DNA from: Gammaproteobacteria bacterium
GTDB taxonomy: Bacteria; Pseudomonadota; Gammaproteobacteria; Ga0077536
DNA length: 64,000 nt
Assembly: GCA_024235015.1 (NCBI GenBank)
Contig: JACKNG010000007.1
Location: 253,249-317,248, forward strand
Direction of reading: 5' to 3'
Shown: positions 25,508 through 33,307 of the stretch, in pieces
How positions within the stretch are numbered: the first letter of the stretch is position 1
Layout of the letters: every line of letters starts with the position of its first letter
The notes under the pieces: generated by a model
The model's input: only the letters and a program-made list of their open reading frames with translations
Database searches by the model: none
What the model was told of the DNA's origin: nothing
Made by a program: the position numbers and the translations under genes

Positions 25508-26884
25508 ATGCCAGACTTTTTCCGCGCGCTGCTCGCGCTCGCCCTGTGCCTCACCCTGAACGTTGCGCTCGCCGCGGACACCGCGCTCGACCGCCTCGCA
25601 CGCTACGTCGAGATCGATACCAGCAACCCGCCGGGCAACGAGTCGCGCGGCATCGCCTTTCTCGCCGGCGTGCTGGATGCCGCCGGGATTTCCTACCACA
25701 CGGCGGAATCGGCGCCGGGGCGCGGCAACCTGTGGGCGCGCCTGCACGGCGGCGACGCGCCCGCGCTGGTCTTGCTGCACCACGTCGACGTGGTGCCGGC
25801 CACCGCCGCGGCCTGGCAGACGCCGCCGTTCACCGCGGTCAGCACCGCCGGCAACCTGGCCGGTCGCGGGGCGCTCGACACCAAGGGCCTCGGCATCGCC
25901 CACCTCGAAGCCTTCCTCGCCCTGCATCGCAGTGGCGCCGCCCTCACCCGTGACGTCATCTTCATGGCCACGGCCGACGAGGAGGCGGGCGGTGCGCTCG
26001 GCGCGGGTTGGCTGGTCGAACACCACCCGGAGAGCTTCGCCGGGGCCGGTTTCCTGCTCAACGAGGGCGGCGCCGGCATCGCCACGGAGGGTGGCCTGCG
26101 GTTCCAGATCGAACTCGCCCAGAAGCGCCCGCTGTGGCTGCGCCTGGTCGCCAGCGATCGTCCCGGCCACGGCTCGAGTCCGCGCCCGACGTCGGCGCCG
26201 GGACGACTGGTCGCCGCGCTGGAACGCATCCGCACCCGACCCTTCCCGGCGCGCGTGATCGCGCCGGTCGAGCGCATGTTCGCCGGCATCGCCGCGCAGG
26301 CCGGGGACGAGTGGGCGGCGCCGTTCGCCGATATCCGGGGCGCCATCGCGGACGAGGATTTCCTCGCCCGCCTGCAGGCGGCCAAGCCGCACCTGCACGC
26401 ATTGCTGCGCAACACCTGCTCGATCACCGTGCTCGCAGGCAGCAGCAAGGTCAACGTGGTACCGCCGACGGCGAGCGCCGAACTCGATTGCCGCATCCTG
26501 CCCGACCAGGATGCCGCGGCTTTCCTCGCCGACATCACCACGCGCGTGGCCGACGACGCCATCCGCATCGAGCCCACCCTCAGCTTCGCCGCTGCCGCCT
26601 CGGCTGCCGACACCGCGCTGTTCCGCCTGCTCGCCCGGGTGAGCACGGCGCACTACCCCGGCGCCGCGGTGGTGCCGACGGTGGCGGGTGGGTTCACCGA
26701 CAGCCACTACTTCCGCGAACGCGGCATCACCAGCTACGGCTACGCGCCGTTCGTCATCCCCGAAGCCGATCTCGGCGGCGTACATGGCAACGACGAGCGC
26801 ATCGGTATCGCGAGCTTCGAGCGCGGGGTCGCGATGATGACGGAGATCGTGCGCGCCTTTGCGACCGCCGATGGCGAACGCTAG
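25508..26884 (+). CDS. Exported M20 family zinc metallopeptidase
   Basis: A 458-residue protein. A signal peptide covers residues 1-22 (LTLNVALA), so it should act in the periplasm. The M20 metal and catalytic motifs are present: LLHHVDVVPA, GRGALDTKG and TADEEAGGALG, with a later HG/GGFTDSHYF region for the third metal ligand. The middle holds the dimerisation (lid) domain. M20 enzymes hydrolyse peptides, N-acyl amino acids or carbamoyl compounds; the substrate cannot be deduced. It stands alone between a hairpin and a 420-base gap. Confidence 0.9.
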   Translation: MPDFFRALLALALCLTLNVALAADTALDRLARYVEIDTSNPPGNESRGIAFLAGVLDAAGISYHTAESAPGRGNLWARLHGGDAPALVLLHHVDVVPATAAAWQTPPFTAVSTAGNLAGRGALDTKGLGIAHLEAFLALHRSGAALTRDVIFMATADEEAGGALGAGWLVEHHPESFAGAGFLLNEGGAGIATEGGLRFQIELAQKRPLWLRLVASDRPGHGSSPRPTSAPGRLVAALERIRTRPFPARVIAPVERMFAGIAAQAGDEWAAPFADIRGAIADEDFLARLQAAKPHLHALLRNTCSITVLAGSSKVNVVPPTASAELDCRILPDQDAAAFLADITTRVADDAIRIEPTLSFAAAASAADTALFRLLARVSTAHYPGAAVVPTVAGGFTDSHYFRERGITSYGYAPFVIPEADLGGVHGNDERIGIASFERGVAMMTEIVRAFATADGER

Positions 26885-27304
26885 CGCGTACGCGGTGAAC
26901 GGGTGACCCGGGTACCATGGCGCGCGGGCCGTATGGCCGCGCGGTGGCGACGGCATCCGGCCGCGACGTCGCCGCCGCGGCGCCGCGCCATGCCCGCAAG
27001 ACTAAGGCCCCCCTGACGTAGCTGGCGTGCGCCGACGCGTACGCTCGGACGAGGTGGCCGCGCCGGGTAATCCGTTTGTGCTTGTCGCGTGCGTGGCGTA
27101 GGGTAGCGTCACCATCTCGGTTTCGGCCTTTACGGCTAGCACCCGTCCAAGCGGGGTTCCCGCCCCGGAATATCCGATCGCGATCTGGTTGCCCACGCCG
27201 CGCAGCGCGGCGCCCCTTCGTACGCGTCCCGGAGCGATAGAGATGGCCACGCCAGGTTGCCGATCCCGATATTTCCCACCACCCATCACCCGCGGCCAGC
27301 CCGG
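26885..27304. other. 420-base stretch without a clear gene
   Basis: Base composition becomes less GC-rich toward the right end. Short GC-rich hairpins are possible, such as GGGG/CCCC around 27154-27168. No gene, tRNA or riboswitch motif was recognised. It must hold the promoter of the RRM-like pair. Confidence 0.4.
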
Positions 27305-27658
27305 ATGCCCGGCGTCTGGCTCGTGACGCTGTACATCGCCTGCGTCGGCAGCAGTTTCAGACTGGGCGAACTGTTGCGCTGGCTCGGCGAGCACGGCGAA
27401 GTCGCCAGCCTGGACGAACCCGGCGGCGGCGGCGCGAAGCACGGTGTCCACGGGGCCTTCGTTCGCATGCCGAATCCCGCCGAAGCGCGTGCAGCCATCA
27501 TGGCGCTGCGCGGCAGGTGTCGCGACGGCTGCCGCTTCTTCGTGATGCCGGTGGCCGGGCGTGCGTCCAGGTCGACCTGCCCGCCACCCGCCGCAGGGGC
27601 GCCTTGTGCACCGCCGCGCCCCACGGTTCCCACCATCCAGCCAGGACAACTGCCGTGA
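27305..27658 (+). CDS. Divergent RRM-like RNA-binding protein
   Basis: A 117-residue protein not matched to a named family. Residues 6-85 align by eye with the canonical RRM protein 1.2 kb downstream: VTLYIACVGSSFRLGELLRW corresponds to RNP2 plus helix 1, GEHGEVASLDEP to strand 2, HGAFVRMPNPAEARAAI to RNP1 plus helix 2, and FFVMPVAGR to strand 4. In RNP1 the first aromatic residue is lost (G in place of F), while the AFV core is kept. The tail is Pro/Ala-rich. Its stop overlaps the next gene's GTG start (GTGA). It is probably an RNA- or protein-binding RRM derivative. The ATG at 27305 is preferred, as the longer frame adds a non-RRM leader. The role is unknown. Confidence 0.6.
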   Translation: MPGVWLVTLYIACVGSSFRLGELLRWLGEHGEVASLDEPGGGGAKHGVHGAFVRMPNPAEARAAIMALRGRCRDGCRFFVMPVAGRASRSTCPPPAAGAPCAPPRPTVPTIQPGQLP

Positions 27659-28281
27659 AAAAACCCCAACCCGTTCGTATCGAACGCCAGCGCGAGTCTT
27701 ACCGCGGTGCCTCCATCATCGCCCGGGCCTACACCGGCGGCGTCAAAGGCAAGGCTTGGATCCACGGTCGCGAGATCGCCAGCGTCGACGGCGTCAGCGA
27801 GCCGGACGTGCTGGCCGCGCTGCGCGAGCAGGTCGACGCCGTAATCGTGGTCGAGACCGACCCGTGTTCCGTGCCGTATCCGGACGACGCCGCCTACCGT
27901 GCAGCGCTCGAGACGATCCGCAGCAGGCTTACCGAGCGGCAGCGCACGCTCCTCCAGGCGCATGTTCGTGCGCGCAGGCATGCGGCGACCGGCGCCGCCC
28001 TGGCGGAAAGTGTGGGCTTCCCGTCGTGGCAGTCGGCGCGCCAACCGTATTCCAATGTCGGCCGGGCCCTCGGTGAGGCGATGTTGTTCCAGCCGCGCAA
28101 CCACAACCGGGCGCCGCTGTGGATGTTGATCGTCGCCGAGCCGGACGCCGACAACGGCATCGGTCCGGACACGTCGTGGACGATGCGTCCACAACTCGTT
28201 GCCGCACTTGCGGCAGTGCGCATCGATCCCGATCCGTTCGCCGATACGAAATCGCTGTCCTTTTCCCGTCAACGCGGTTAA
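27655..28281 (+). CDS. Unknown protein with an HNH-endonuclease-associated helical domain
   Basis: A 208-residue protein with a GTG start overlapping the RRM-like stop; an AGGA ribosome site is seven to ten bases upstream. Residues 1-75 form a small mixed domain (RGASIIARAYTGGVKGKAWI). Residues about 95-200 (LTERQRTLLQAHV, ESVGFPSWQSARQPYSNVGR, then a WTMRPQLVAAL end) resemble a helical domain that I remember from the N-terminal half of some HNH endonuclease proteins, but no nuclease motif is present here. I do not assign a function. Coupling to the RRM-like gene suggests that the two work together. Confidence 0.6.
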   Translation: MKKPQPVRIERQRESYRGASIIARAYTGGVKGKAWIHGREIASVDGVSEPDVLAALREQVDAVIVVETDPCSVPYPDDAAYRAALETIRSRLTERQRTLLQAHVRARRHAATGAALAESVGFPSWQSARQPYSNVGRALGEAMLFQPRNHNRAPLWMLIVAEPDADNGIGPDTSWTMRPQLVAALAAVRIDPDPFADTKSLSFSRQRG

Positions 28282-28446
28282 GCTCACCCCCGTTCAAGGC
28301 CCGTACAACGTGGTCGCCTCCCTCCCTGCTGGACATCTTCGATATCCCACAGTCAGGTATTCGTCAGCGTCCCCGTCGCCGTAATCAAGGTGGCGGGGCA
28401 ACGCAGGCGATGGCTCGATCTGCGCGTCTCGCGCCTTGCTACGCAT

Positions 28447-28464
28447 TCACCACGAAGGTGGTGA
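28447..28464 (+). promoter_or_regulatory. Leader hairpin upstream of the RRM gene
   Basis: TCACCAC and GTGGTGA form a perfect 7-bp stem with a GAAG loop, about 75 bases before the RRM start codon. It would sit in the 5' leader of the transcript. The region 28282-28537 otherwise has no gene. Confidence 0.45.
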
Positions 28465-28537
28465 GCCTGGTTCCGTGCTTCGTGTGTTGGTGCGTTCGAA
28501 CCATTTCAGCTTTACACACGAAAAGGAATCGATCCAA

Positions 28538-28813
28538 ATGAACCTGTATGTTGGAAACCTGCCTTACAACGTGACCGAAAATGACCTCTCGTCGGCGTTT
28601 GGCGCCTTCGGCAGCGTCGATCGCGTCAGCCTCATCACCGACAAGTTCTCCGGCCAGTCGAAGGGTTTCGCCTTCGTCGAGATGTCGAACAACAGCGAGG
28701 CCGACGCGGCCATCAAGGGCCTCAACGACACCTCCATGGGTGGCCGGAACATCAAGGTGAACCAGGCCAAGCCGCGCGAGAATCGCTCCTCCGGCGGCGG
28801 TTCGCGCTGGTAG
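28538..28813 (+). CDS. RNA recognition motif (RRM) protein
   Basis: A 91-residue single-RRM protein. RNP2 is LYVGNL at residues 3-8, RNP1 is KGFAFVEM, and helix 2 carries NSEADAAIKGLN. The protein ends with a short Gly/Ser/Arg tail, RSSGGGSRW, typical of small bacterial RRM proteins of the cyanobacterial Rbp type. It binds single-stranded RNA and is often cold-induced in other bacteria. The ATG is set by an AAGGA site nine bases upstream. A leader hairpin precedes it and two strong hairpins follow, so it is probably a separate transcript. Confidence 0.93.
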   Translation: MNLYVGNLPYNVTENDLSSAFGAFGSVDRVSLITDKFSGQSKGFAFVEMSNNSEADAAIKGLNDTSMGGRNIKVNQAKPRENRSSGGGSRW

Positions 28814-28823
28814 ACCGCGACTG

Positions 28824-28875
28824 ACGCCGGGCGCGTTCGCGCCCGGCGTGATGACCGGGCGGCGTCGCCGCCCGG
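28824..28875 (+). terminator. Two tandem GC hairpins after the RRM gene
   Basis: First stem: ACGCCGGGCG at 28824-28833 with CGCCCGGCGT at 28840-28849 and a very short CGTTCG loop. Second stem: CCGGGCGGCG at 28855-28864 with CGCCGCCCGG at 28866-28875. No T-run follows. They may end transcription or protect the 3' end of the RRM mRNA. Confidence 0.5.
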
Positions 28876-29100
28876 CCATCACCGGCCGCGGCTCGCGCCT
28901 GCGACGCCCGTGGCACTGACCACCCCTGTCCCTGCGTCGGACCCCTTGGCCGGGTGCAGCAGCGACTATTCCCACGCGAACGTGAACCGAGGTTTCCGCA
29001 TCGACGTCGCTGCCCACGCGTCGAGCAGCGGAGCGGCCTGGACGCGGCGACCCGGCACGGTATGCTCCCCGGCTGGTCCACCTCGCGGAAGCTGCCGGCA

Positions 29101-30585
29101 ATGACGCTGCCCATCGAAGAGATCACCATCGAAGCCGCGCTCGCGGCCGCTGCCCGCGGTGAACTGAGCGCCGCGCAATTGGTCGCGGCCTACCTGGCCC
29201 GCATCGAAGCCTACGACCGCAACGGCCCCTGTTTGAACAGCGTCGTCACGATCAACGAAGAGGCCCTCGCCGAGGCCGCGCGCTGCGATGCCGAGCGCGC
29301 TGACGGCCGGCTCCGCGGTCCGCTGCACGGCATTCCCCTGTTGGTCAAGGACCAGGTCGAGACCGCCGGCATAGCGACCGGCTTCGGCTCGATCGCGATG
29401 GCCGGCTACGTGCCAGCGCACGACGCGACGATCATCGCGCGGCTGCGTGCGGCCGGCGCCATCGTGCTCGGCAAGACCACCATGCCGGACTTCGCGACGT
29501 CCTGGTTCGCCTATTCCTCGCAAGCCGGTACGACGCGCAATCCCTACGACCCGGCCCGTGACCCCGGCGGCTCGAGCAGCGGCACGGGTGCCGCGATCGC
29601 GGCGAATCTGGCCACCGCCGGCATCGGCGAAGACACCGGTGGTTCGATCCGTCTGCCGGCCTCGTTCGACAACCTCGTCGGGCTCAAGGTCACGCCCGGC
29701 CTGATCTCGCGCCATGGCCTGTCGCCGCTGGTGAGCTTCCAGGATTCCGCCGGGCCGATGTGCCGCAGCGTGGCCGACGCGGCGCGGCTGCTGCAGGTCA
29801 TGGCCGGTTTCGACCCGGCCGACCCGCATACCGCCACGGCAGTCATCGCCGGGCACCGCGACTACCTCGCCGCCCTCGACCCGCACGCCCTGCAGGGTCG
29901 CACCCTCGGCGTCGTCCGCCAGGCCTTCGGCAGTGACGGCGATGCCGACGCCGCGGCCGTCAACCGCGTCATGGCCAGTGCGATCGAGGCCCTCGCCGCG
30001 GCCGGTGCACGGGTGGTCGAGGTCGAGATCCCCGATCTCGATCACTACGTCGAGTTCACCTCGCTGTACGTCACGCATTCGCAGCACGACATCGACCAGT
30101 TTCTCGCCGCGCGGCCGGTACCGATGAAGACGCTGGCGGCGATCCGCGCGGCCGGCCGCTACCACCCCGCGCTCGACCTGTTCGAGGCCATCGTCGACGG
30201 GCCCACCGATCCGCTGGCCGATCCCGAGTACTACCAGCGCTACGTCGCGCGCGAGACCTTCCAACGTGTCATCGTCAACGCCATGGCACGCGCCGGCGCC
30301 GCGGCGCTGGTGTTCCCGACCACCCGGGTGCCCGCGCCGACCCGCGCTGAACTCGATGCCGGCCGCTGGACCACCCTGAGTTTTCCCACCAACACCCTGA
30401 TCGCGGCACAGAGCTGGCTGCCGGCCCTCAGCGTGCCCGCCGGCTTCACCGCGGCGGGCCTGCCGGTCGGCATGGAAATGGTCGGCCTGCCCTACGGCGA
30501 AGCGGACCTGCTCGCGCTGGCCTTCGCCTTCGAACAGGCGACCGGGCATCGCCGGCCGCCGGCCATCGCACCCGCGCTGGGGTGA
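29101..30585 (+). CDS. Amidase, amidase-signature family
   Basis: A 494-residue enzyme with the Ser-cisSer-Lys triad of the family: catalytic Lys in PLLVKDQVE (K83), the GGSSSGTGAA loop with the cis-serine at about 158-160, and the nucleophile in EDTGGSIRLPA (S182). It hydrolyses carboxamides to acid and ammonia in the cytoplasm. The ATG at 29101 gives the standard family N-terminus. A sulfurtransferase follows 54 bases later on the same strand. A nitrile hydratase operon is 4.5 kb downstream, so this enzyme could process the amides it makes; glutamyl-tRNA amidotransferase GatA is excluded by the missing gatB/gatC context. Specificity is not visible. Confidence 0.9.
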   Translation: MTLPIEEITIEAALAAAARGELSAAQLVAAYLARIEAYDRNGPCLNSVVTINEEALAEAARCDAERADGRLRGPLHGIPLLVKDQVETAGIATGFGSIAMAGYVPAHDATIIARLRAAGAIVLGKTTMPDFATSWFAYSSQAGTTRNPYDPARDPGGSSSGTGAAIAANLATAGIGEDTGGSIRLPASFDNLVGLKVTPGLISRHGLSPLVSFQDSAGPMCRSVADAARLLQVMAGFDPADPHTATAVIAGHRDYLAALDPHALQGRTLGVVRQAFGSDGDADAAAVNRVMASAIEALAAAGARVVEVEIPDLDHYVEFTSLYVTHSQHDIDQFLAARPVPMKTLAAIRAAGRYHPALDLFEAIVDGPTDPLADPEYYQRYVARETFQRVIVNAMARAGAAALVFPTTRVPAPTRAELDAGRWTTLSFPTNTLIAAQSWLPALSVPAGFTAAGLPVGMEMVGLPYGEADLLALAFAFEQATGHRRPPAIAPALG

Positions 30586-30639
30586 GGCCGGTGCACGACG
30601 ACGATCACTGCAGGCAGCCCCAACGCTAGGGAGGATTAC

Positions 30640-31521
30640 ATGACGACTTACCTTCACCCGGAGGCCATTGTCGAAACCGACTGGCTCGAAGCCCATCTCG
30701 ACGACCCGGCGCTGCGCGTCTTCGACTGCACCGTGCACCTGCTCTACGACGAGGCGCCGCCGGGCAAGCCGTACAAGATCAAGAGTGGTCGCGAGGATTA
30801 CGACCGCGGCCACATCCCCGGTGCCGATTTCCTCGACCTGCAGGGCGAGTTGTCCGACAACGATTCGCCGCTCAGCTTCACCCTGCCGTCGGCAGAGCAT
30901 TTCGCTGCCGCGATGGCGCGCCACGGCGTCGGTGACGGCACCCGCGTGGTGCTCTACTCCAGCACCAGCCCGCAATGGGCCACGCGCGTGTGGTGGATGT
31001 TGCGTGCCTTCGGCTTCGACGATGCCGCGTTGTTGAACGGTGGCTTCCAGAAATGGCAGGCGGAAGGGCGCGCGGTATCGACCGCCGCCGCCAAACCCGT
31101 GTCGCCGGCGACGTTCAAGCCGGCGCCGCGCCCGCGCTTGTTCACCGGCCAGGACGAAGTGCGCCAGGCGATCGGCGCCACGGCGGTCTGCACGATCAAC
31201 GCCCTGTCGCCGGAACTCCACCGCGGCGAGAACGCCCGTTATGGCCGGCCAGGAAGGATCCCGGGCAGCAGCAACGTCCCGGCGCTCGGGCTGGTGAACC
31301 CGGACGACAACACCTTCCTCGCCCCCGACGCCGCCGCGGCGCTGTTCGAGGCGGCCGGCGCTGCCAGGCAGGACCGCGTCATCGTCTACTGCGGTGGCGG
31401 CATCGCCGCCACGCTGGATGCCTTCCTGATGTTCCAGCTCGGCTACGAGGACGTCACCATCTACGACGGTTCCATGGGACAGTGGGCCAAGGACGCAGCG
31501 TTGCCGATGGAGGTCGGTTAG
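30640..31521 (+). CDS. Two-domain rhodanese-type sulfurtransferase
   Basis: A 293-residue protein with two rhodanese domains. The N-terminal domain is inactive and ends around YSSTSPQWATRVWWML. The C-terminal domain has the active-site loop IVYCGGGIAA, with its cysteine in a CGGGIAA loop. That loop differs from the CRxGxT of thiosulfate:cyanide sulfurtransferases and from the CGSGVTA of 3-mercaptopyruvate sulfurtransferases, being closest to the latter. It moves sulfane sulfur to a thiophilic acceptor such as cyanide. An AGGGAGGA ribosome site precedes the ATG. It shares a strand and short spacing with the amidase. A palindromic repeat begins right at its stop codon. Confidence 0.9.
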   Translation: MTTYLHPEAIVETDWLEAHLDDPALRVFDCTVHLLYDEAPPGKPYKIKSGREDYDRGHIPGADFLDLQGELSDNDSPLSFTLPSAEHFAAAMARHGVGDGTRVVLYSSTSPQWATRVWWMLRAFGFDDAALLNGGFQKWQAEGRAVSTAAAKPVSPATFKPAPRPRLFTGQDEVRQAIGATAVCTINALSPELHRGENARYGRPGRIPGSSNVPALGLVNPDDNTFLAPDAAAALFEAAGAARQDRVIVYCGGGIAATLDAFLMFQLGYEDVTIYDGSMGQWAKDAALPMEVG

Positions 31522-31707
31522 CAGGCTGGTGAAAAACTACTGTGGAGGTCGTGGGCGGCGTTGCGCACGCGCCTGCGGTCCTCATTTATCCGCATAAACT
31601 CCGGTCCTCGTCTCGCGCGCGCCTTGCCCACGACCTTCCTCGCTACGTTTTTGACCAGCCTGCCAGCAGGCTGGTGAAAAACTACTGTGGAGGTCGTGGG
31701 CGGCGTT
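31520..31707. repeat. Palindromic interspersed repeat plus partial direct copy
   Basis: A 43-base sequence beginning AGCAGGCTGGTGAAAAACTA occurs at 31520-31562 and again, identical, at 31665-31707. Between them, 31612-31663 is an imperfect reverse complement of the first copy (GTTTTTGACCAGCCTGC at 31647-31663 against GCAGGCTGGTGAAAAAC). Copy one and this arm can fold into a hairpin with arms of about 50 bases and a loop of about 45. The layout is that of a REP/BIME-like or MITE-like element next to a truncated second copy. No coding region lies within 31522-31811. Confidence 0.75.
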
Positions 31708-31811
31708 ACGCGCTATTCCGGGCATCCCGCCCTGCGCCCAGCCGCGGGCAGGCCACGCGCGGCCGTTGTCGAGACGCCCCGTGATCCGGGCGGGTGCGCG
31801 ACGAATGTGTG

Positions 31812-32291
31812 TCAGCCGCGACCGTTTCCGCCGAGGACGCCGCGCGCGGCGACCCCCAGCAGGAAGAGGACCAGGAACACGCTCGGCAGGCCGGGCAGGA
31901 AGCCGATCACGCTGAGCCAGTCGCCCTGGCCGAGCGGCGAATCGCCGATGCTCAGCGCGCGGTTGCCCGACGCGTTGCCGACCCAGTAGAAAACCGTGAA
32001 CGACCACGCGATGTAGATGAAGCCCCACGCCGTCCACGCCTGCAACCGCGAGCCGAGGTTGAGCTTGGGCAGCGCCAGCGCCATGACCACGACCAGCAGG
32101 CCGTTCATGGTCCCGCCGGAGTGGGCCCGGACCCAGCCCGCCTCGTTGCCGTAGGTGGGGATTGTGATGATCGTGCCGGGCCAGACCTCGAGGCCACCGA
32201 GCAGGTTGAACATGAGCATGAAGCCGGCCAGCATCGCGACGAGTATCACCAGCAGGCCGTTCGCGATCATGAGGCGTTGATAGCGTTCCAT
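31812..32291 (-). CDS. Styrene-oxide isomerase-like membrane protein
   Basis: A 159-residue protein with four membrane helices. Its sequence follows the StyC pattern: WVRAHSGGTMNGLLVVVMA after helix 1, FYWVGNASGNRALSIG in the middle and LGQGDWLSVIGFLPG before helix 4. Residues H57, N63 and Y102 fall where StyC has, as I recall, its haem ligand His58 and the active-site Asn64 and Tyr103. StyC uses ferric haem b to turn epoxides into aldehydes by Meinwald rearrangement. The ATG has a perfect AAGGAGG site. It is 11 bases downstream of a PF10118-type gene on the same strand. No styrene monooxygenase StyAB is nearby, so the natural epoxide is unknown. Confidence 0.72.
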   Translation of the reverse strand: MERYQRLMIANGLLVILVAMLAGFMLMFNLLGGLEVWPGTIITIPTYGNEAGWVRAHSGGTMNGLLVVVMALALPKLNLGSRLQAWTAWGFIYIAWSFTVFYWVGNASGNRALSIGDSPLGQGDWLSVIGFLPGLPSVFLVLFLLGVAARGVLGGNGRG

Positions 32292-32302
32292 GGGCGCCTC
32301 CT

Positions 32303-33220
32303 TCAGGCGGTTCGTTCGAAAGGTACGGGAATGTCCGGATCGTTCGTATCGAGCAGGGGCAGGGGTGTGCCCGGCGCGAGGCGTGCGTGGCCCGCGACCC
32401 AGGCCTTCTGCCAGGCCGGATCCTCGTCGCGACGTGGGTTGTGACCGGGCAGCAACGCGCGCAGCAGGTAGGGGCCGACGTGGCGCACCATCGAGCCGAC
32501 TTCGCGTGCCACTTCCCACAGCGTCCGGGTCCGCGGCCACAAGCCGTCCTTGCGCAGTGCCGTCACCATCGCGACGAGGCCGTAGCCGAGCACGTGGAAC
32601 GAGCCGTGAAACACGCCGACGGCACGCGGCAGGTAGCGCCCGGAGCAGGCCATGTAGGTGTCGAAGGCAACGGTCTTGTGCTCGGTCTCCTCGACCATGT
32701 GCATGACCCAGAACGACGCCACCCACGGGCAGTTGCCATGCCACAGCTCGCGCCGCCGGCTGATGAACCACCTGGTGAACCCGTTGGTCATGGTTTCGAA
32801 CCCGGCGTTGTAGGCGAGCTGGGTTTCCAGCGACCGCTGCTGCAACCGCTCGTAGGAGCGCGCCAGGCGGTCTTCGACCGCGGCCAGTTCCGGGTAGCCG
32901 TTCTTCTTGATCAGATCGTTGAGGCGACGGTGGCAACGATAGTGCCGTGCTTCCTGGCCGTTGAAACCACGGATGTCCTCGAGCAGGCGCGGTTCGCGGA
33001 TGTGCCTGGCGGCCGCCTGCATCGACTTGATGAGGTAGGGCTCGAGGTACGGCATGGTGAGCGAGAAACCGTTGAACATGTGCGAGCGCACCCGCGCCTC
33101 CGGCGCCCAGACGGGGTCGAGGTCGTCGGGGAAGTCGAAGTCGAAAGCGCGCACGACGATCGCCTCGACCTGCTTGGGCTGGTAGCAATAGCGTGGGTTC
33201 GGTGCCGTGGTCTCGGACAT
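32303..33220 (-). CDS. PF10118-type putative metal-dependent hydrolase
   Basis: A 305-residue helical protein of the family annotated as predicted metal-dependent hydrolase. It starts with the family phrase RYCYQPKQVEAIVVRAFDFD. Possible metal ligands are in FNGQEARHYRCHRRLN (E plus two H) and in MVEETEHKTVAFD (E and H), a spacing that suggests a ferritin-like di-metal helical site. Family function is not established. It is the first gene of an operon with the styrene-oxide-isomerase-like gene and has a TATAAT box 35 bases upstream. It could act on the same small hydrophobic substrate. Confidence 0.82.
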   Translation of the reverse strand: MSETTAPNPRYCYQPKQVEAIVVRAFDFDFPDDLDPVWAPEARVRSHMFNGFSLTMPYLEPYLIKSMQAAARHIREPRLLEDIRGFNGQEARHYRCHRRLNDLIKKNGYPELAAVEDRLARSYERLQQRSLETQLAYNAGFETMTNGFTRWFISRRRELWHGNCPWVASFWVMHMVEETEHKTVAFDTYMACSGRYLPRAVGVFHGSFHVLGYGLVAMVTALRKDGLWPRTRTLWEVAREVGSMVRHVGPYLLRALLPGHNPRRDEDPAWQKAWVAGHARLAPGTPLPLLDTNDPDIPVPFERTA

Positions 33221-33254
33221 GACCGCCCCCCCGGATGGCCGAATGGCGTGAACC

Positions 33255-33260
33255 GATTAT
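33255..33260 (-). promoter_or_regulatory. -10 box for the PF10118/isomerase operon
   Basis: On the - strand the bases read CTATAATCGG, a perfect TATAAT, 35 bases before the ATG at 33220. No clear -35 was found in the GC-rich upstream coding end. Confidence 0.5.
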
Positions 33261-33307
33261 AGGCACGGCGCCGCGCGGGCGCCGCCGACGCGGCCCGCCG
33301 CGCGCCC

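Noticed and set aside
29101..30585. GatA subunit of glutamyl-tRNA amidotransferase
   Set aside because: No gatB or gatC is nearby and the C-terminal half does not follow the GatA pattern; a general amidase fits better.
28966..31221. A 751-residue - strand frame opposite amidase and sulfurtransferase genes
   Set aside because: It spans two well-supported + strand genes and has no family motif.
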